Assembly: GCF_001590865.1 (NCBI RefSeq)
Contig: NZ_BBUY01000004.1
Location: forward strand, 129,228 to 193,227
DNA length: 64,000 bases
Origin: Streptomyces sp. NBRC 110611
GTDB lineage: Bacteria; Actinomycetota; Actinomycetes; Streptomycetales; Streptomycetaceae
Direction: 5' to 3'
Part shown: piece by piece, positions 1 to 8,778 of the stretch
Layout: every line of letters starts with the position of its first letter
Position numbering within the stretch: the stretch's first letter is position 1
Position numbers and translations under genes: made by a program
Notes under the pieces: model-generated
Databases searched by the model: none
Told to the model about the DNA's origin: nothing
Seen by the model: the letters and a program-made list of their open reading frames with translations, nothing else

Positions 1-1101
1 CCCGCCGAGACCGTACGCGTACCGGCGCCCGCCGACGGTACGGCGGGGAGCCGCCGCCACCCCTCCGCGCAGGCCCTGGGACTCCCCGGCGCCTGCCTGC
101 TCGCGGTCACCCTGGTGTGCCTGGTCCACACTCTCGTGGTCGTCCCGGAGCACGGCTGGAGTGCGGCGACCATGCTCGGAGTGGTTGCGGCGGCGGTCGC
201 CTGCGGCGCGTTCATCCGCCACGAGCGGCGCGCCAAGAGCCCCCTGATCCCGCCAAGTGCCCTGGGCAAGGGGCCCGTTGTACCGGCACTCCTCGCCCTG
301 CTGACGGCATCGGCGGCGATGTTCGGTACGCTCTTCCTCGCCACCTACTTCCTGCAGGACGCCCTTGGGCTGGATCCGTTCCAGAGCGGCCTGCGGGTGC
401 TTCCCCTGGCCGCGATGATGGTGCTGAGTGCGCCGCTCTCGGCCGTACTGCAGCGCCGGTACGGCCCCCGCCGGACAGCCACGGCGGCGACGGCGCTCCT
501 CGCCGCGGGCATCCTCGTCCTCTCTCGGGTCGATGGCCCGGCGACGGCATGGGCCCTCGCCGCCGGGTTCCTCCTTCTGGGCGCCGGCTTCGGCACGGTG
601 ATGGTCACCGCGACGGACGCGATCGTGCGCCATGTACCGGCCGGGAATGCGGGGGTGGCCGGCGGGCTTCAGCAGACCGCGATGAACACCGGCCCGACGC
701 TGGGCGTCGCCGCGGCCGCCATGCTGACGTCCCTCACCTCGACGACGGGTGCCGCGCTGATGGCCCTGGCGGCCCTTGCCGTCCTCGGCATCCCCGCCGC
801 TCGCGGACTTCCCGCCCGCACCCCGCCCGTACGCGAGCGGCCGGCTTCCCGGGGCGGCAACTCGGCGCCGGCGAAGGCCGGTTATCCACAGGAGGGTTCC
901 TCCGGAACCGCGCCGGGCACGACGCCGCTACCGTCGGTGACATGCGCACAGGAATCCCCTTCATCAGCAGCAGAACCAGCACCAGAACCCGATCCGGAGC
1001 CGGAACGGGGACGAGAGCGGCAACCAGGAGTGGCAGCAAGACCGGTACCGGAGCCGGAATCAGAGGCGGAACCAGAGCCGGAAGCATCGTCCAGGGCTTG
1101 A
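1..1101 (+). CDS. MFS transporter of DHA2 (EmrB/QacA) type, 5' end missing
   Basis: The reading frame is open from base 1, so the start lies outside the window; 366 codons remain. The visible part is the second half of a proton-driven multidrug exporter of the inner membrane. It shows successive hydrophobic helices, the segment TYFLQDALGLDPFQSGL that is typical of DHA2 proteins between helices, and the loop NAGVAGGLQQTAMNTG. After the last helix (about codon 265) there is a tail of about 95 residues rich in Gly, Ser, Glu and Pro, ending in repeated EPEPE stretches; this is much longer than usual and probably cytoplasmic and disordered. The substrate cannot be read from the sequence. It converges on the chelatase gene with a 49-bp gap. 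Confidence 0.85.
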   Translation, partial: PAETVRVPAPADGTAGSRRHPSAQALGLPGACLLAVTLVCLVHTLVVVPEHGWSAATMLGVVAAAVACGAFIRHERRAKSPLIPPSALGKGPVVPALLALLTASAAMFGTLFLATYFLQDALGLDPFQSGLRVLPLAAMMVLSAPLSAVLQRRYGPRRTATAATALLAAGILVLSRVDGPATAWALAAGFLLLGAGFGTVMVTATDAIVRHVPAGNAGVAGGLQQTAMNTGPTLGVAAAAMLTSLTSTTGAALMALAALAVLGIPAARGLPARTPPVRERPASRGGNSAPAKAGYPQEGSSGTAPGTTPLPSVTCAQESPSSAAEPAPEPDPEPERGRERQPGVAARPVPEPESEAEPEPEASSRA

Positions 1102-1150
1102 TCCGGATGGTCGGCCGTGCGGTTGTCGCGCTGGGTGACCTCGTGCGCCC

Positions 1151-1948
1151 TCAGGCGGTCAGGGCCGGCAGGGCCGCGGGGGCGCCCGTCGCCGTCGCCA
1201 GTGCCTGGTCGTACCGGTGCAGCAGCAGGCGGGCCAGCTCGGGGGCATCGCCCAGGGCGGGCGCGAGGATGTCCGCCCCGGCCTCCCGGGCCCCGGCGGC
1301 GATCCGGTCCGGCAGGAAGCCGGGGGCGATGACGTACGGTGCCACGGCCACCTGCTGTACGCCCTCGGCCCGCAGAGCCCGGACGGCGTCGGCCGTGCGG
1401 GGAAGAGAAGCGGAGGCGAACGCAGGCCGCACGGCGCACCAACCGGCGGTGCGCCGCCACTCCCACGCGATATCAGCGATCACTGCGATCGCCTCCGGGT
1501 CGGAGGAGCCCGCCGAGGCCAGGACGACCCCGGTCGAGCGGCGGTCGCCGGGCCGCAGCCCGGCCCCCGCCAGACGGCGCTCCAGGGCGCGGGTCAGGAG
1601 CCGGGACGGTCCGAGCACCTCGGCCTGGCGGATGGTCAGCCGGGGCAGGCGTGCGGAGGCCTCGCGCAGGACCGCCGGGATGTCGGACTTGGCGTGGAAG
1701 GCGCGCGTCAGGAGAAGTGGCAGCGCCACCACGTCACGTGCGCCCTCGGCCGAGAGGCGTTCCAGTACCCGGGGCACCCGGGGCGCGTTGAAGTCGAGGT
1801 GGCCGACCTCGACGCGCAGCCCGGGCCGCAGCCCCCGCACCCGCGCGCGGAGCGCGGAGACGGTCGCCGCGTGCCGTGGGTCGCGGCTGCCGTGGGCGAC
1901 GACGAGGAGCGTGGGGCGGCTGGTGGGTCCGTGCATGGTGCGGTCCAT
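1151..1948 (-). CDS. Sirohydrochlorin chelatase (CbiX/SirB family)
   Basis: This 265-residue protein should insert metal into sirohydrochlorin. The N-terminal motif LLVVAHGSRDPRH carries the catalytic histidine of class II chelatases, and a second half-domain from about residue 140 (VVLASAGSSDPEA) follows the duplicated-fold pattern of SirB/CbiX. It is the last gene of the sulfate operon, 3 bp after the permease stop. Its place there suggests it makes siroheme for the sulfite reductase at the operon's start, although a cobalt-chelating role in B12 synthesis cannot be excluded. An in-frame ATG 12 bases downstream is an alternative start, and neither start has a strong ribosome site. Confidence 0.85.
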   Translation of the reverse strand: MDRTMHGPTSRPTLLVVAHGSRDPRHAATVSALRARVRGLRPGLRVEVGHLDFNAPRVPRVLERLSAEGARDVVALPLLLTRAFHAKSDIPAVLREASARLPRLTIRQAEVLGPSRLLTRALERRLAGAGLRPGDRRSTGVVLASAGSSDPEAIAVIADIAWEWRRTAGWCAVRPAFASASLPRTADAVRALRAEGVQQVAVAPYVIAPGFLPDRIAAGAREAGADILAPALGDAPELARLLLHRYDQALATATGAPAALPALTA

Positions 1949-1951
1949 GGC

Positions 1952-3010
1952 TCAGCTCTTGACGAGGAGGCCGCGGCTGCGCAGCACCCGCCGCTCGATC
2001 GGCGCGAAGATCAGCAGCTCGATGCCGATGCCGACGACGAGGATCAGCAGGATCGCGGAGAGGACCCAGGACATGTCCTGGAGTTCGCGCCCCTGCTCCA
2101 GCAACTGGCCCAGACCGGTCCCCAGGTCGGCCGCGTTGACGATGAGTTCGGCGGCCATCAGCGAGCGCCAGGAGAACGCCCAGCCCTGCTTGAGGCCGGC
2201 GAGATAGCCGGGCAGCGCGGCCGGCAGCAGCACGTGCCGCACCCCGGCCGGACCCGTCGCACCGATGGTGCGGCCCGCCCGCAGATAGAGAGGAGATATC
2301 TGATCGACCCCTGCCACCAGGCCGTTGGCGATGGACGGCACGGCGCCGAGCAGTACCACCGCGTAGATGGTGGCGTCGCTCAGCCCGAACCAGATGATCG
2401 CCGCCGGGACCCAGGCCACGGACGGCAGCGACTGCAGGCCGCTCAGGATCGGCCCGATCGCGGCCCGTACCGGCTTGATACGGGCGACGACCAGCCCGAG
2501 GACGGTACCGAGGGCGACCGAGGCCAGGAAGCCCAGGGCGCCACGGGAGAGGCTGGTCCACACAAAGCCCAGCAGGGTGCCTTCGAGCCACTTCTGGCGC
2601 AGCGAGTGCGCGACGTCCGCCGGGCTCGGCAGCAGATAGTGCGGCTTGAGTTCGAAGTGATAGGCGAGCTGCCACAGGGCCAGCACGATCACGACGGCGA
2701 CGACGGGAGGGATCGTCTTCGACACGGCGGTACGCAGCCACGGCTGACGGTCGGTGACCGTGGACTCCAGGGCGTCGAGCCCGGCCTCCAGACCGGCGAT
2801 GTCCCCGGACTCCCGGGCGGGGCCGGCGCCCCTGGCAAGGCCGACTCCCTGGGCGGGGCCGGCGTCCCGGGCGGGGTCGGCTGCCCGGGCAGTGCTGGCT
2901 GCCCCGGTGGACGGGGGTGCCCCCGGTTCGACCGCGGGGGAGGAGGTGGGGGAGGGGGCGGGGGCGGGGGAGCCGGGGGCGGTGCCGGCCGGGGTGTCAG
3001 TGCTGGCCAT
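1952..3010 (-). CDS. Nitrate/sulfonate/taurine-type ABC transporter permease (SsuC-like)
   Basis: An inner-membrane permease of the NrtB/SsuC/TauC family, 352 residues from the ATG at 3010. The first 90 or so residues are low-complexity Ala/Gly/Pro/Arg sequence and are unlikely to be membrane-embedded. About six helices follow, with the EAA-type loop around residue 270 (SWRSLMAAELIV) that contacts the ATPase. The start overlaps the end of the ATPase gene by 14 bases; an in-frame ATG at 3028 would lengthen it by six residues. Together with the next two genes it forms an SsuABC-like importer, probably for an organosulfur compound or sulfate-related anion given its place in the cys operon. Confidence 0.85.
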   Translation of the reverse strand: MASTDTPAGTAPGSPAPAPSPTSSPAVEPGAPPSTGAASTARAADPARDAGPAQGVGLARGAGPARESGDIAGLEAGLDALESTVTDRQPWLRTAVSKTIPPVVAVVIVLALWQLAYHFELKPHYLLPSPADVAHSLRQKWLEGTLLGFVWTSLSRGALGFLASVALGTVLGLVVARIKPVRAAIGPILSGLQSLPSVAWVPAAIIWFGLSDATIYAVVLLGAVPSIANGLVAGVDQISPLYLRAGRTIGATGPAGVRHVLLPAALPGYLAGLKQGWAFSWRSLMAAELIVNAADLGTGLGQLLEQGRELQDMSWVLSAILLILVVGIGIELLIFAPIERRVLRSRGLLVKS

Positions 3011-3833
3011 GGCGGCGGATCTCCCCACGGAGGTGTTCGGTGATCTCGATGGACAGGTCGGCGACCGCGGAGTCCTCGATGCGGCGCGGCTGCGGTATGT
3101 CCACCTGCCATTCCCGGGCCACCCGGCCCGGGCGGGAGGACAGCAGCACGACGCGCTGGGCGAGCCGTACGGCCTCCCGCACGTTGTGGGTGACGAAGAG
3201 GACGGAGAGGCCGCCCGTGCCGGAGCCGCTGTCGTTGGCGGCCGACCAGATGCGGGTCAGCTCGTCGTGCAGGACGTCACGGGTGATCGCGTCCAGTGCG
3301 GCGAACGGCTCGTCCATCAGCAGCAGTTGGCTGTCCTGGGCGAGGGCCCGGGCCATCGCGACGCGCTGCCGCATCCCGCCCGACAGCTCGTGCACCCGCT
3401 TGCCGTGGGCACCCTTGAGCCGGACGAGCTCCAGCAGCCGCTCGGCCTCGCCCCGCCGCTCGGCGCGCGGCACTCCGCGCAGCCGCAGCGCCAGTTCGAT
3501 GTTGCGTCCCGCGGTCAGCCACGGGAACAGCGCGTGTTCCTGGAACATCAGCGCCGGCCGGCCGCCGGGCGTCTCGATGGTGCCGGCGGACGGCGCGTCC
3601 AGGCCGGCCACGAGGTTGAGCAAGGTGGACTTGCCGCAGCCCGACGCCCCCAGGAGGCAGACGAACTCGCCGGGTGCCACATCGATGCTGATGTCGTCCA
3701 GGACCTGCTGCTGTGCGCCCGGTCGGCCGAACGACTTCGAGACATGGCCGATACGGGCCGCGTGGGGCACAGCGGTGGCGGTGTCCGTGCCCGCCGTGGC
3801 GGGCTCCTGTTTCGTGAGCGTGGTGGTCGTCAT
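2997..3833 (-). CDS. ABC transporter ATP-binding protein (SsuB-like)
   Basis: This 278-residue ATPase powers the SsuC-like permease. It has Walker A GASGCGKST, signature LSGGMRQR, Walker B LLLMDEPFAALD and the H-loop LFVTHN. I chose the ATG at 3833 because GGAGGTGA lies eight bases upstream; the GTG at 3842 falls inside that ribosome site. The 3' end overlaps the permease start, so translation is probably coupled. Family members import taurine, sulfonates or nitrate; which one cannot be told from the ATPase. Confidence 0.9.
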   Translation of the reverse strand: MTTTTLTKQEPATAGTDTATAVPHAARIGHVSKSFGRPGAQQQVLDDISIDVAPGEFVCLLGASGCGKSTLLNLVAGLDAPSAGTIETPGGRPALMFQEHALFPWLTAGRNIELALRLRGVPRAERRGEAERLLELVRLKGAHGKRVHELSGGMRQRVAMARALAQDSQLLLMDEPFAALDAITRDVLHDELTRIWSAANDSGSGTGGLSVLFVTHNVREAVRLAQRVVLLSSRPGRVAREWQVDIPQPRRIEDSAVADLSIEITEHLRGEIRRHGQH

Positions 3834-3875
3834 CGGGGTCACCTCCTGGAGAAGTCTGGAGAAGTGCGGTGCGGA

Positions 3876-4991
3876 CTACTTGCTGCCGAGCCCGGCGTCG
3901 TCGACCGGCGGTCTGCCCTCGGCCTTCAGTACCTTGTTCAGCGGCCTGAGGTCGTAGATGCCCTTGAGGCCGGACGTCTTCAGCAGGCCCGCCTGGACGG
4001 CGTGGTCCGCTTCCGCCTGCAGGGTGGCGGCCAGCGGGTCATCGGTGATGTCGATGTTCCGGAACGCCGGGCCGAGGACGTTGTCCGGCAGCGGTTTGCC
4101 GGTCACCTGCGCATCGGCGAGCTGGTCGTTGAGCGCCCGCTTCGCCTCGTCCGGGTGCGACCGGATCCAGGCGTTGGTCCGCACCGAGGCCCGCAGCACC
4201 GCTTCGACGGCCTTCGGGTGCTCCTCGAGGAACCGCTGCGAGACGATCACATTCGTGATGACGAACTTGCCGTCCTTCCAAAGCTTCCGCTCGTCCAGAA
4301 GCGTCCTGCCGCCCGCGGCGACGAGTTTGGCGGCGGTGGGCTCGGGCACCCAGGCACCGTCGATGGAGCCCTGCTCGAAGACGGTCGGCGTCACCTTGTT
4401 GTCGGTGCGCTGGACGGTGACGTCGCCCTTGCCGGTGGTCGCGTCGACCGTGTAGCCCTTCTCGGCGAGGAAGTTCAGCAGCGCCACGTCCTGGGTGTTG
4501 CCCAGCTGCGGGGTCGCGATCGTCTTGCCCTTCAGGTCGTCAAGACCCTTGATCTTCCGGGGGTTGACGACGAGCGAGACGCCGCCGGAGGCCGAGCCCG
4601 AGATGATCTTCAGGCTCTTGCCGTGGGACGTGGTGTATCCGTTGATCGCGGGGGAGGGGCCGATCCAGCCGATGTCCAGCGCACCGGAGTTGAGCGCCTC
4701 GATCTCCGCGGGGCCCGCGTTGAAGACGGAGCCCTTCACCGCGGTGCCGCCCAGTTCCTTCTGGAACAGGCCTTTCCGCAGGCCGATCAGGGGAGTGGCG
4801 TGGGTGGTGTTGCCGAAGAAGCCGATTCTGACCTGATCGAGGCCGTCGACCTTGGGTCCCTTGGGGGCGGCGGCGCCGGCCGAGAGGGTGTCCTTCTTCG
4901 CCTGGGAGCCGTAGCCGCAGGCGCCCAGCGCGCCTGTCAGCACAGGGACGGTGACGGCGGCCGCCAGCAGGCGGCGTCGGACGGCAGACAC
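3876..4991 (-). CDS. Substrate-binding lipoprotein of an SsuA/NrtA-type ABC importer
   Basis: A 371-residue extracellular binding protein. It has an n-region with three arginines, a hydrophobic stretch and the lipobox LGAC, with Cys25 as the lipidated residue. The mature part is an NMT1/SsuA-like periplasmic fold, with segments such as IGFFGNTTHATPLIGLRKGLF and GSIDGAWVPEP. It reads from a GTG. The likely ribosome site (GAGAGGA) lies 11-12 bases upstream and can pair with the CTCCTC next to it, so its access may be limited. It is separated from cysN by 226 bases, the largest gap in the operon. Confidence 0.87.
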   Translation of the reverse strand: MSAVRRRLLAAAVTVPVLTGALGACGYGSQAKKDTLSAGAAAPKGPKVDGLDQVRIGFFGNTTHATPLIGLRKGLFQKELGGTAVKGSVFNAGPAEIEALNSGALDIGWIGPSPAINGYTTSHGKSLKIISGSASGGVSLVVNPRKIKGLDDLKGKTIATPQLGNTQDVALLNFLAEKGYTVDATTGKGDVTVQRTDNKVTPTVFEQGSIDGAWVPEPTAAKLVAAGGRTLLDERKLWKDGKFVITNVIVSQRFLEEHPKAVEAVLRASVRTNAWIRSHPDEAKRALNDQLADAQVTGKPLPDNVLGPAFRNIDITDDPLAATLQAEADHAVQAGLLKTSGLKGIYDLRPLNKVLKAEGRPPVDDAGLGSK

Positions 4992-5113
4992 GGGAGGAGT
5001 TCCTCTCGGAGGGCCGGGGCGGTAGGTGCCCCTCTAGGGAGCGCCCGGCGGAGCGGTGGATCTTCGGAAAGGAGGTGTGGGGGAAGGGTGTACGGCTACG
5101 GGCACCGTCATCG

Positions 5114-5215
5114 TCAGCGCACACATCGGCCGACTCCGCCCTGCCCGCTCCCCAGGGCGCCGCTGCCGATGCGGCCGCCCTCCTTCGCGAAGGTCGCGTA
5201 GATGTCCTGGAACAT
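5114..5215 (-). CDS. Possible 33-residue small protein after cysN
   Basis: An ATG two bases after the cysN stop opens a short frame that begins MFQDIYATFAKEGGR, continues with a Gly-rich stretch and ends at a TGA at 5114. The spacing is like the other junctions of this operon, and the first 15 residues look amphipathic and protein-like. The second half is low-complexity Gly/Ser. I do not recognise it. It could be chance, because a frame this short is expected often at this GC content. Confidence 0.25.
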   Translation of the reverse strand: MFQDIYATFAKEGGRIGSGALGSGQGGVGRCVR

Positions 5216-5217
5216 GG

Positions 5218-6588
5218 TCAGAAGTCCCATCCCTCGTCGTCCGGCTGATCGGCCGGTGCGGCAGCCGAGGGCGCCGCCGCGAAGGCGGTACCCGCCATCC
5301 CCGCGGTCAGCGTCGTACCGTCCGCCGGGTCGATCAGCAGGAAGGAGCCGGTGCGGCGGGAGTCGGCGTAGGCGTCCAGGGCCAGCGGCTCGGCGGTGCG
5401 GAGGACCACCCGGCCGATGTCGTTGGCGGCCAGCTCGCCCGGGGCCGGGTGCTGGGACAGGCCGTGCCGCACGTCGGACGCGGCCAGGGTGAGCCGCGAC
5501 GGAATGTCCTTGACGATCGCCTTGACGGTCCGGGTGGTGTGCTTGAGCAGCACCCGCCGGCCGGCCGTCAGGGGACGGTCGTGCAGATGGCAGACGGTGG
5601 CCTCGACGTCCTGCGTGGTGGCGGGAGCCGAGGCGGTGGGCACGATCATGTCCCCGCGCGAGACATCGACATCATCGGCGAGCCGGACGGTCACCGACTG
5701 CGGTGCCCAGGCGACGTCCACGGACCCGCCCAGCCCGTCGATGCCCTCGATGGTGCTCGTACGGCCGGAGGGCAGCACGGTCACGGCCTCGCCGGCGCGC
5801 AGCACGCCGGAGGCGATCTGCCCCGCGTAGCCGCGGTAGTCGGGGTGCTCCGCGGACTGCGGGCGGATGACGTACTGGACCGGGAAGCGCGCCGGGTCGC
5901 CGGACGGGTCGCCGCCGACGGGCACGGTCTCCAGGTGCTCCAGCACGGTCGGGCCGCCGTACCAGTCCATGTGCGCGGACGGGGTCACCACGTTGTCGCC
6001 GGCCAGCGCCGAGATCGGGATCGCGGTGACCTCCGGGACGCCGAGGGCGGTGGCGTACGCGGTGAACTCCTCGGCGATGGCCGCGAAGACGGGCTCCGCG
6101 TAGTCCGCCAGGTCCATCTTGTTGACGGCCAGGACGACGTGCGGGACGCGGAGCAGCGCCGCCACCGCGGCATGGCGGCGGGTCTGCTCGACCACGCCGT
6201 TGCGGGCGTCGACCAGGACGACGGCCAGCTCGGCGGTGGAGGCGCCGGTGACCATGTTCCGGGTGTACTGCACGTGCCCGGGGGTGTCGGCCAGGATGAA
6301 CCGCCGCCGGGGCGTGGCGAAGTAGCGGTAGGCGACGTCGATGGTGATGCCCTGCTCGCGCTCGGCGCGCAGGCCGTCCGTCAGCAGCGCCAGGTCCGGC
6401 GCCTCCTGGCCACGGCTGCGCGACGCGTGCTCCACGGCCTCCAGCTGATCGGCCAGCACGGACTTGGAGTCGTGCAGCAGCCGGCCCACCAGGGTGGACT
6501 TGCCGTCGTCGACGGAGCCCGCGGTGGCGAAGCGCAGCAGCGAGGTGGCCGAGGTCCCGGCCGCCGGGTCGATGATGTCGGTGCTCAT
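5218..6588 (-). CDS. cysN: Sulfate adenylyltransferase subunit 1, GTPase
   Basis: With CysD it forms ATP sulfurylase, which makes adenosine 5'-phosphosulfate (APS) from sulfate and ATP, driven by GTP hydrolysis. The 456 residues show the GTPase motifs GSVDDGKST (G1), DTPGH (G3) and NKMD (G4) in the first 170 residues, followed by EF-Tu-like beta-barrel domains. The length fits the stand-alone CysN rather than the CysNC fusion, which agrees with a separate cysC upstream. The start lies two bases after the cysD stop. The C-terminus is a Pro/Ala-rich tail ending in Trp-Asp-Phe. Confidence 0.95.
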   Translation of the reverse strand: MSTDIIDPAAGTSATSLLRFATAGSVDDGKSTLVGRLLHDSKSVLADQLEAVEHASRSRGQEAPDLALLTDGLRAEREQGITIDVAYRYFATPRRRFILADTPGHVQYTRNMVTGASTAELAVVLVDARNGVVEQTRRHAAVAALLRVPHVVLAVNKMDLADYAEPVFAAIAEEFTAYATALGVPEVTAIPISALAGDNVVTPSAHMDWYGGPTVLEHLETVPVGGDPSGDPARFPVQYVIRPQSAEHPDYRGYAGQIASGVLRAGEAVTVLPSGRTSTIEGIDGLGGSVDVAWAPQSVTVRLADDVDVSRGDMIVPTASAPATTQDVEATVCHLHDRPLTAGRRVLLKHTTRTVKAIVKDIPSRLTLAASDVRHGLSQHPAPGELAANDIGRVVLRTAEPLALDAYADSRRTGSFLLIDPADGTTLTAGMAGTAFAAAPSAAAPADQPDDEGWDF

Positions 6589-6590
6589 GC

Positions 6591-7535
6591 TCAGAAGTAC
6601 CCCTCGCGCTTACGGTCCTCCATGGCGGCCTCGGACAGCTTGTCGTCGGCACGGGTGGCGCCCCGCTCGGTGAGCCGGGACGCGGCGATCTCCGCGATCA
6701 CGGCCTCGATGGTGGCCGCGTCGGAGTCGACGGCACCGGTGCAGGACATATCGCCGACGGTGCGGTAGCGCACCAGCCGGGTCTCGACGGTCTCGCCGTC
6801 CTTCGGGCCGCCCCACTCGCCCGGCGCCAGCCACATGCCGTGGCGGGCGAAGACCTCGCGCTCGTGCGCGAAGTAGATGGCGGGCAGTTCGATCTTCTCG
6901 CGGGCGATGTACTGCCAGACGTCCAGCTCGGTCCAGTTGGACAGCGGGAAGATGCGGACGTGCTCGCCGGGCGAGTGCCGGCCGTTGTAGAGCTGCCAGA
7001 GCTCCGGGCGCTGCCGGCGCGGGTCCCAGCCGCCGAACTCGTCGCGCAGCGAGAACACCCGCTCCTTGGCGCGGGCCTTCTCCTCGTCCCGCCGCCCGCC
7101 GCCGAACACCGCGTCGAACCGGTGCCGCTCGATCGCGTCCAGCAGCGGCACGGTCTGCAGGGGGTTGCGGGTGCCGTCGGGGCGCTCGCGCAGCTCACCG
7201 CGGTCGATGAAGTCCTGTACGGACGCGATGTGCAGCCGCAGGCCGTGGCGTTCGGCCGTGCGGTCGCGGTAGTCGAGGACCTCGGGGAAGTTGTGGCCGG
7301 TGTCGACGTGGAGCAGGGAGAAGGGGACGGCGGCCGGAGCGAACGCCTTGAGCGCCAGGTGCAGCATGACGATGGAGTCCTTGCCGCCGGAGAAGAGGAT
7401 CACCGGCCGTTCGAACTCGCCCGCCACCTCACGGAAGATGTGCACCGCCTCGGACTCCAGGGCGTCGAGGTGCGACAGCGCGTAGGGGGAGTCGCCGTGG
7501 CCGGAACCGGCCTCGGATCTCGCTGCCGTCGTCAT
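6591..7535 (-). CDS. cysD: Sulfate adenylyltransferase subunit 2
   Basis: The catalytic subunit of ATP sulfurylase, 314 residues. The PP-loop SGGKDS sits near residue 60, and conserved segments include HVDTGHNFPEVLDYRD, FGGGRRDEEKARAKER and PLSNWTELDVWQYI. The start ATG overlaps the cysC stop (ATGA at 7532-7535), so the two are translationally coupled. The C-terminus ends KREGYF, as usual in the family. Its product APS feeds both CysH (reduction) and CysC (phosphorylation). Confidence 0.96.
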   Translation of the reverse strand: MTTAARSEAGSGHGDSPYALSHLDALESEAVHIFREVAGEFERPVILFSGGKDSIVMLHLALKAFAPAAVPFSLLHVDTGHNFPEVLDYRDRTAERHGLRLHIASVQDFIDRGELRERPDGTRNPLQTVPLLDAIERHRFDAVFGGGRRDEEKARAKERVFSLRDEFGGWDPRRQRPELWQLYNGRHSPGEHVRIFPLSNWTELDVWQYIAREKIELPAIYFAHEREVFARHGMWLAPGEWGGPKDGETVETRLVRYRTVGDMSCTGAVDSDAATIEAVIAEIAASRLTERGATRADDKLSEAAMEDRKREGYF

Positions 7536-8065
7536 ACCAGTCCCCTCTCGGTGAGCAGCGCGTAGAGCGCCGCCGCGGACTCCTGCACGGTCTGGGTGTG
7601 CGACGCGATGCGCAGATCGGGCGATTCGGGGGCCTCGTACGGGTCGTCCACACCGGTCAGGCCGGAGATCTCGCCGGCCGCCTGCTTGGCGTAGAGCCCC
7701 TTCACGTCGCGCTCGGAGCACACCTCGACCGGGGTGGCCACATGCACCTCCAGGTACGCGGTGCCCTCGCTCTGGTGGCGCTTGCGCACCGCCTCGCGGC
7801 TGTCGGCGTACGGCGCGATCACCGGCACCAGTGCCTTGACGCCGTTGCTCGCCAGCAGCTCGGCCACGAAGCCGATCCGCTGGACGTTGGTGTGCCGGTC
7901 CTCGCGGGTGAACCCGAGGCCCGCGGAGAGGAACTCGCGGATCTCGTCGCCGTCGAGCACCTCGGCACGGTGGCCCTCGTCCCGCAGCCGGCCGGCCAGC
8001 TCGCGTGCGATCGTCGTCTTGCCGGCGCTCGGCAGACCGGTCAGCCAGATCGTGGCACCCGTCAT
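7532..8065 (-). CDS. cysC: Adenylylsulfate (APS) kinase
   Basis: It phosphorylates APS to PAPS. The 177 residues contain the P-loop GLPSAGKTT, the DGDEIREFL motif and the family segment LYAKQAAGEISGLTGVDDPYE. Two starts are possible. The ATG at 8065 has AGGAG seven bases upstream. The ATG at 8089 overlaps the cysH stop as ATGA but has a poorer ribosome site; it would add eight residues. I favour 8065. Because the neighbouring CysH looks like an APS reductase, PAPS made here may serve sulfotransferases rather than reduction. Confidence 0.94.
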   Translation of the reverse strand: MTGATIWLTGLPSAGKTTIARELAGRLRDEGHRAEVLDGDEIREFLSAGLGFTREDRHTNVQRIGFVAELLASNGVKALVPVIAPYADSREAVRKRHQSEGTAYLEVHVATPVEVCSERDVKGLYAKQAAGEISGLTGVDDPYEAPESPDLRIASHTQTVQESAAALYALLTERGLV

Positions 8066-8085
8066 CGATATCTCCTGATGCTCTG

Positions 8086-8778
8086 TCATCCGTGCAGCCC
8101 GCACTCGGTCTTGCTGCTCCCGGCCCAGCGGCCGGCCCTGGCGTCCTCGCCCGCCGCCACCCGGCGGGTGCAGGGCGCACAGCCGACGGAGGAGTAGCCG
8201 TCCATCAGCAGCGGGTTGGTGAGCACACCGTGCTCGGCCACGTACGCGTCCACGTCGTCCTGCGTCCAGCGGGCGATCGGCGAGACCTTCACCTTCCGCC
8301 GCCGGGCGTCCCAGCCGACGACCGGCGTGGCCGCCCGGGTCGGTGACTCGTCCCGGCGCAGGCCGGTCGCCCAGGCGTCGTAGCCGGTCAGGCCCTCTTC
8401 GAGCGGCTTGACCTTGCGCAGCGCACAGCACAGATCGGGGTCCCGGTCGTGCAGCCGGGGGCCGTACTCGGCGTCCTGTTCGGCCACCGTCTGACGCGGC
8501 GTCAGGGTGAGTACGTTGACGTCCATCACCTCGGCGACCGCGTCCCGGGTACCGAGGGTCTCCGGGAAGTGGTAGCCGGTGTCCAGGAAGACCACGTCCA
8601 CGCCCGGGAAGGCCCGTGAGGCCAGGTGCGCGACGACCGCGTCCTCCATGGAGGAGGTGACGCAGAAGCGCGCACCGAAGGTCTCGGCGGCCCAGGCGAG
8701 GATCTGAAGGGCGGGCGCGTCCTCCAGCTCGCGGCCCGCCCGCTCGGCGAGCCGCTGAAGGTCGGCAGCGGTGGTCAC
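8086..8778 (-). CDS. cysH: Phosphoadenylyl/adenylyl-sulfate reductase, APS-type
   Basis: It reduces activated sulfate to sulfite with a thiol donor such as thioredoxin. The 230-residue protein has two cysteine pairs, DLCCALRK near residue 120 and GCAPC near residue 205, which in this family bind a [4Fe-4S] cluster and mark APS rather than PAPS reductases. The catalytic cysteine is in the C-terminal ECGLHG. The start is a GTG at 8778 with GGAGG six bases upstream, and it overlaps the previous stop as GTGA. Substrate preference is inferred from the cluster cysteines only. Confidence 0.93.
   Translation of the reverse strand: MTTAADLQRLAERAGRELEDAPALQILAWAAETFGARFCVTSSMEDAVVAHLASRAFPGVDVVFLDTGYHFPETLGTRDAVAEVMDVNVLTLTPRQTVAEQDAEYGPRLHDRDPDLCCALRKVKPLEEGLTGYDAWATGLRRDESPTRAATPVVGWDARRRKVKVSPIARWTQDDVDAYVAEHGVLTNPLLMDGYSSVGCAPCTRRVAAGEDARAGRWAGSSKTECGLHG

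Noticed and set aside
1217..3043. Very long plus-strand open frames over the sulfate operon
   Set aside because: They are mirror frames of the minus-strand genes, with extreme Arg/Gly/Pro composition and no domain; the minus-strand genes have full family motifs.
2754..5201. Plus-strand 815-codon open frame
   Set aside because: It lies wholly antisense to the SsuABC-like genes and has an unnatural composition, as expected from high-GC shadow frames.
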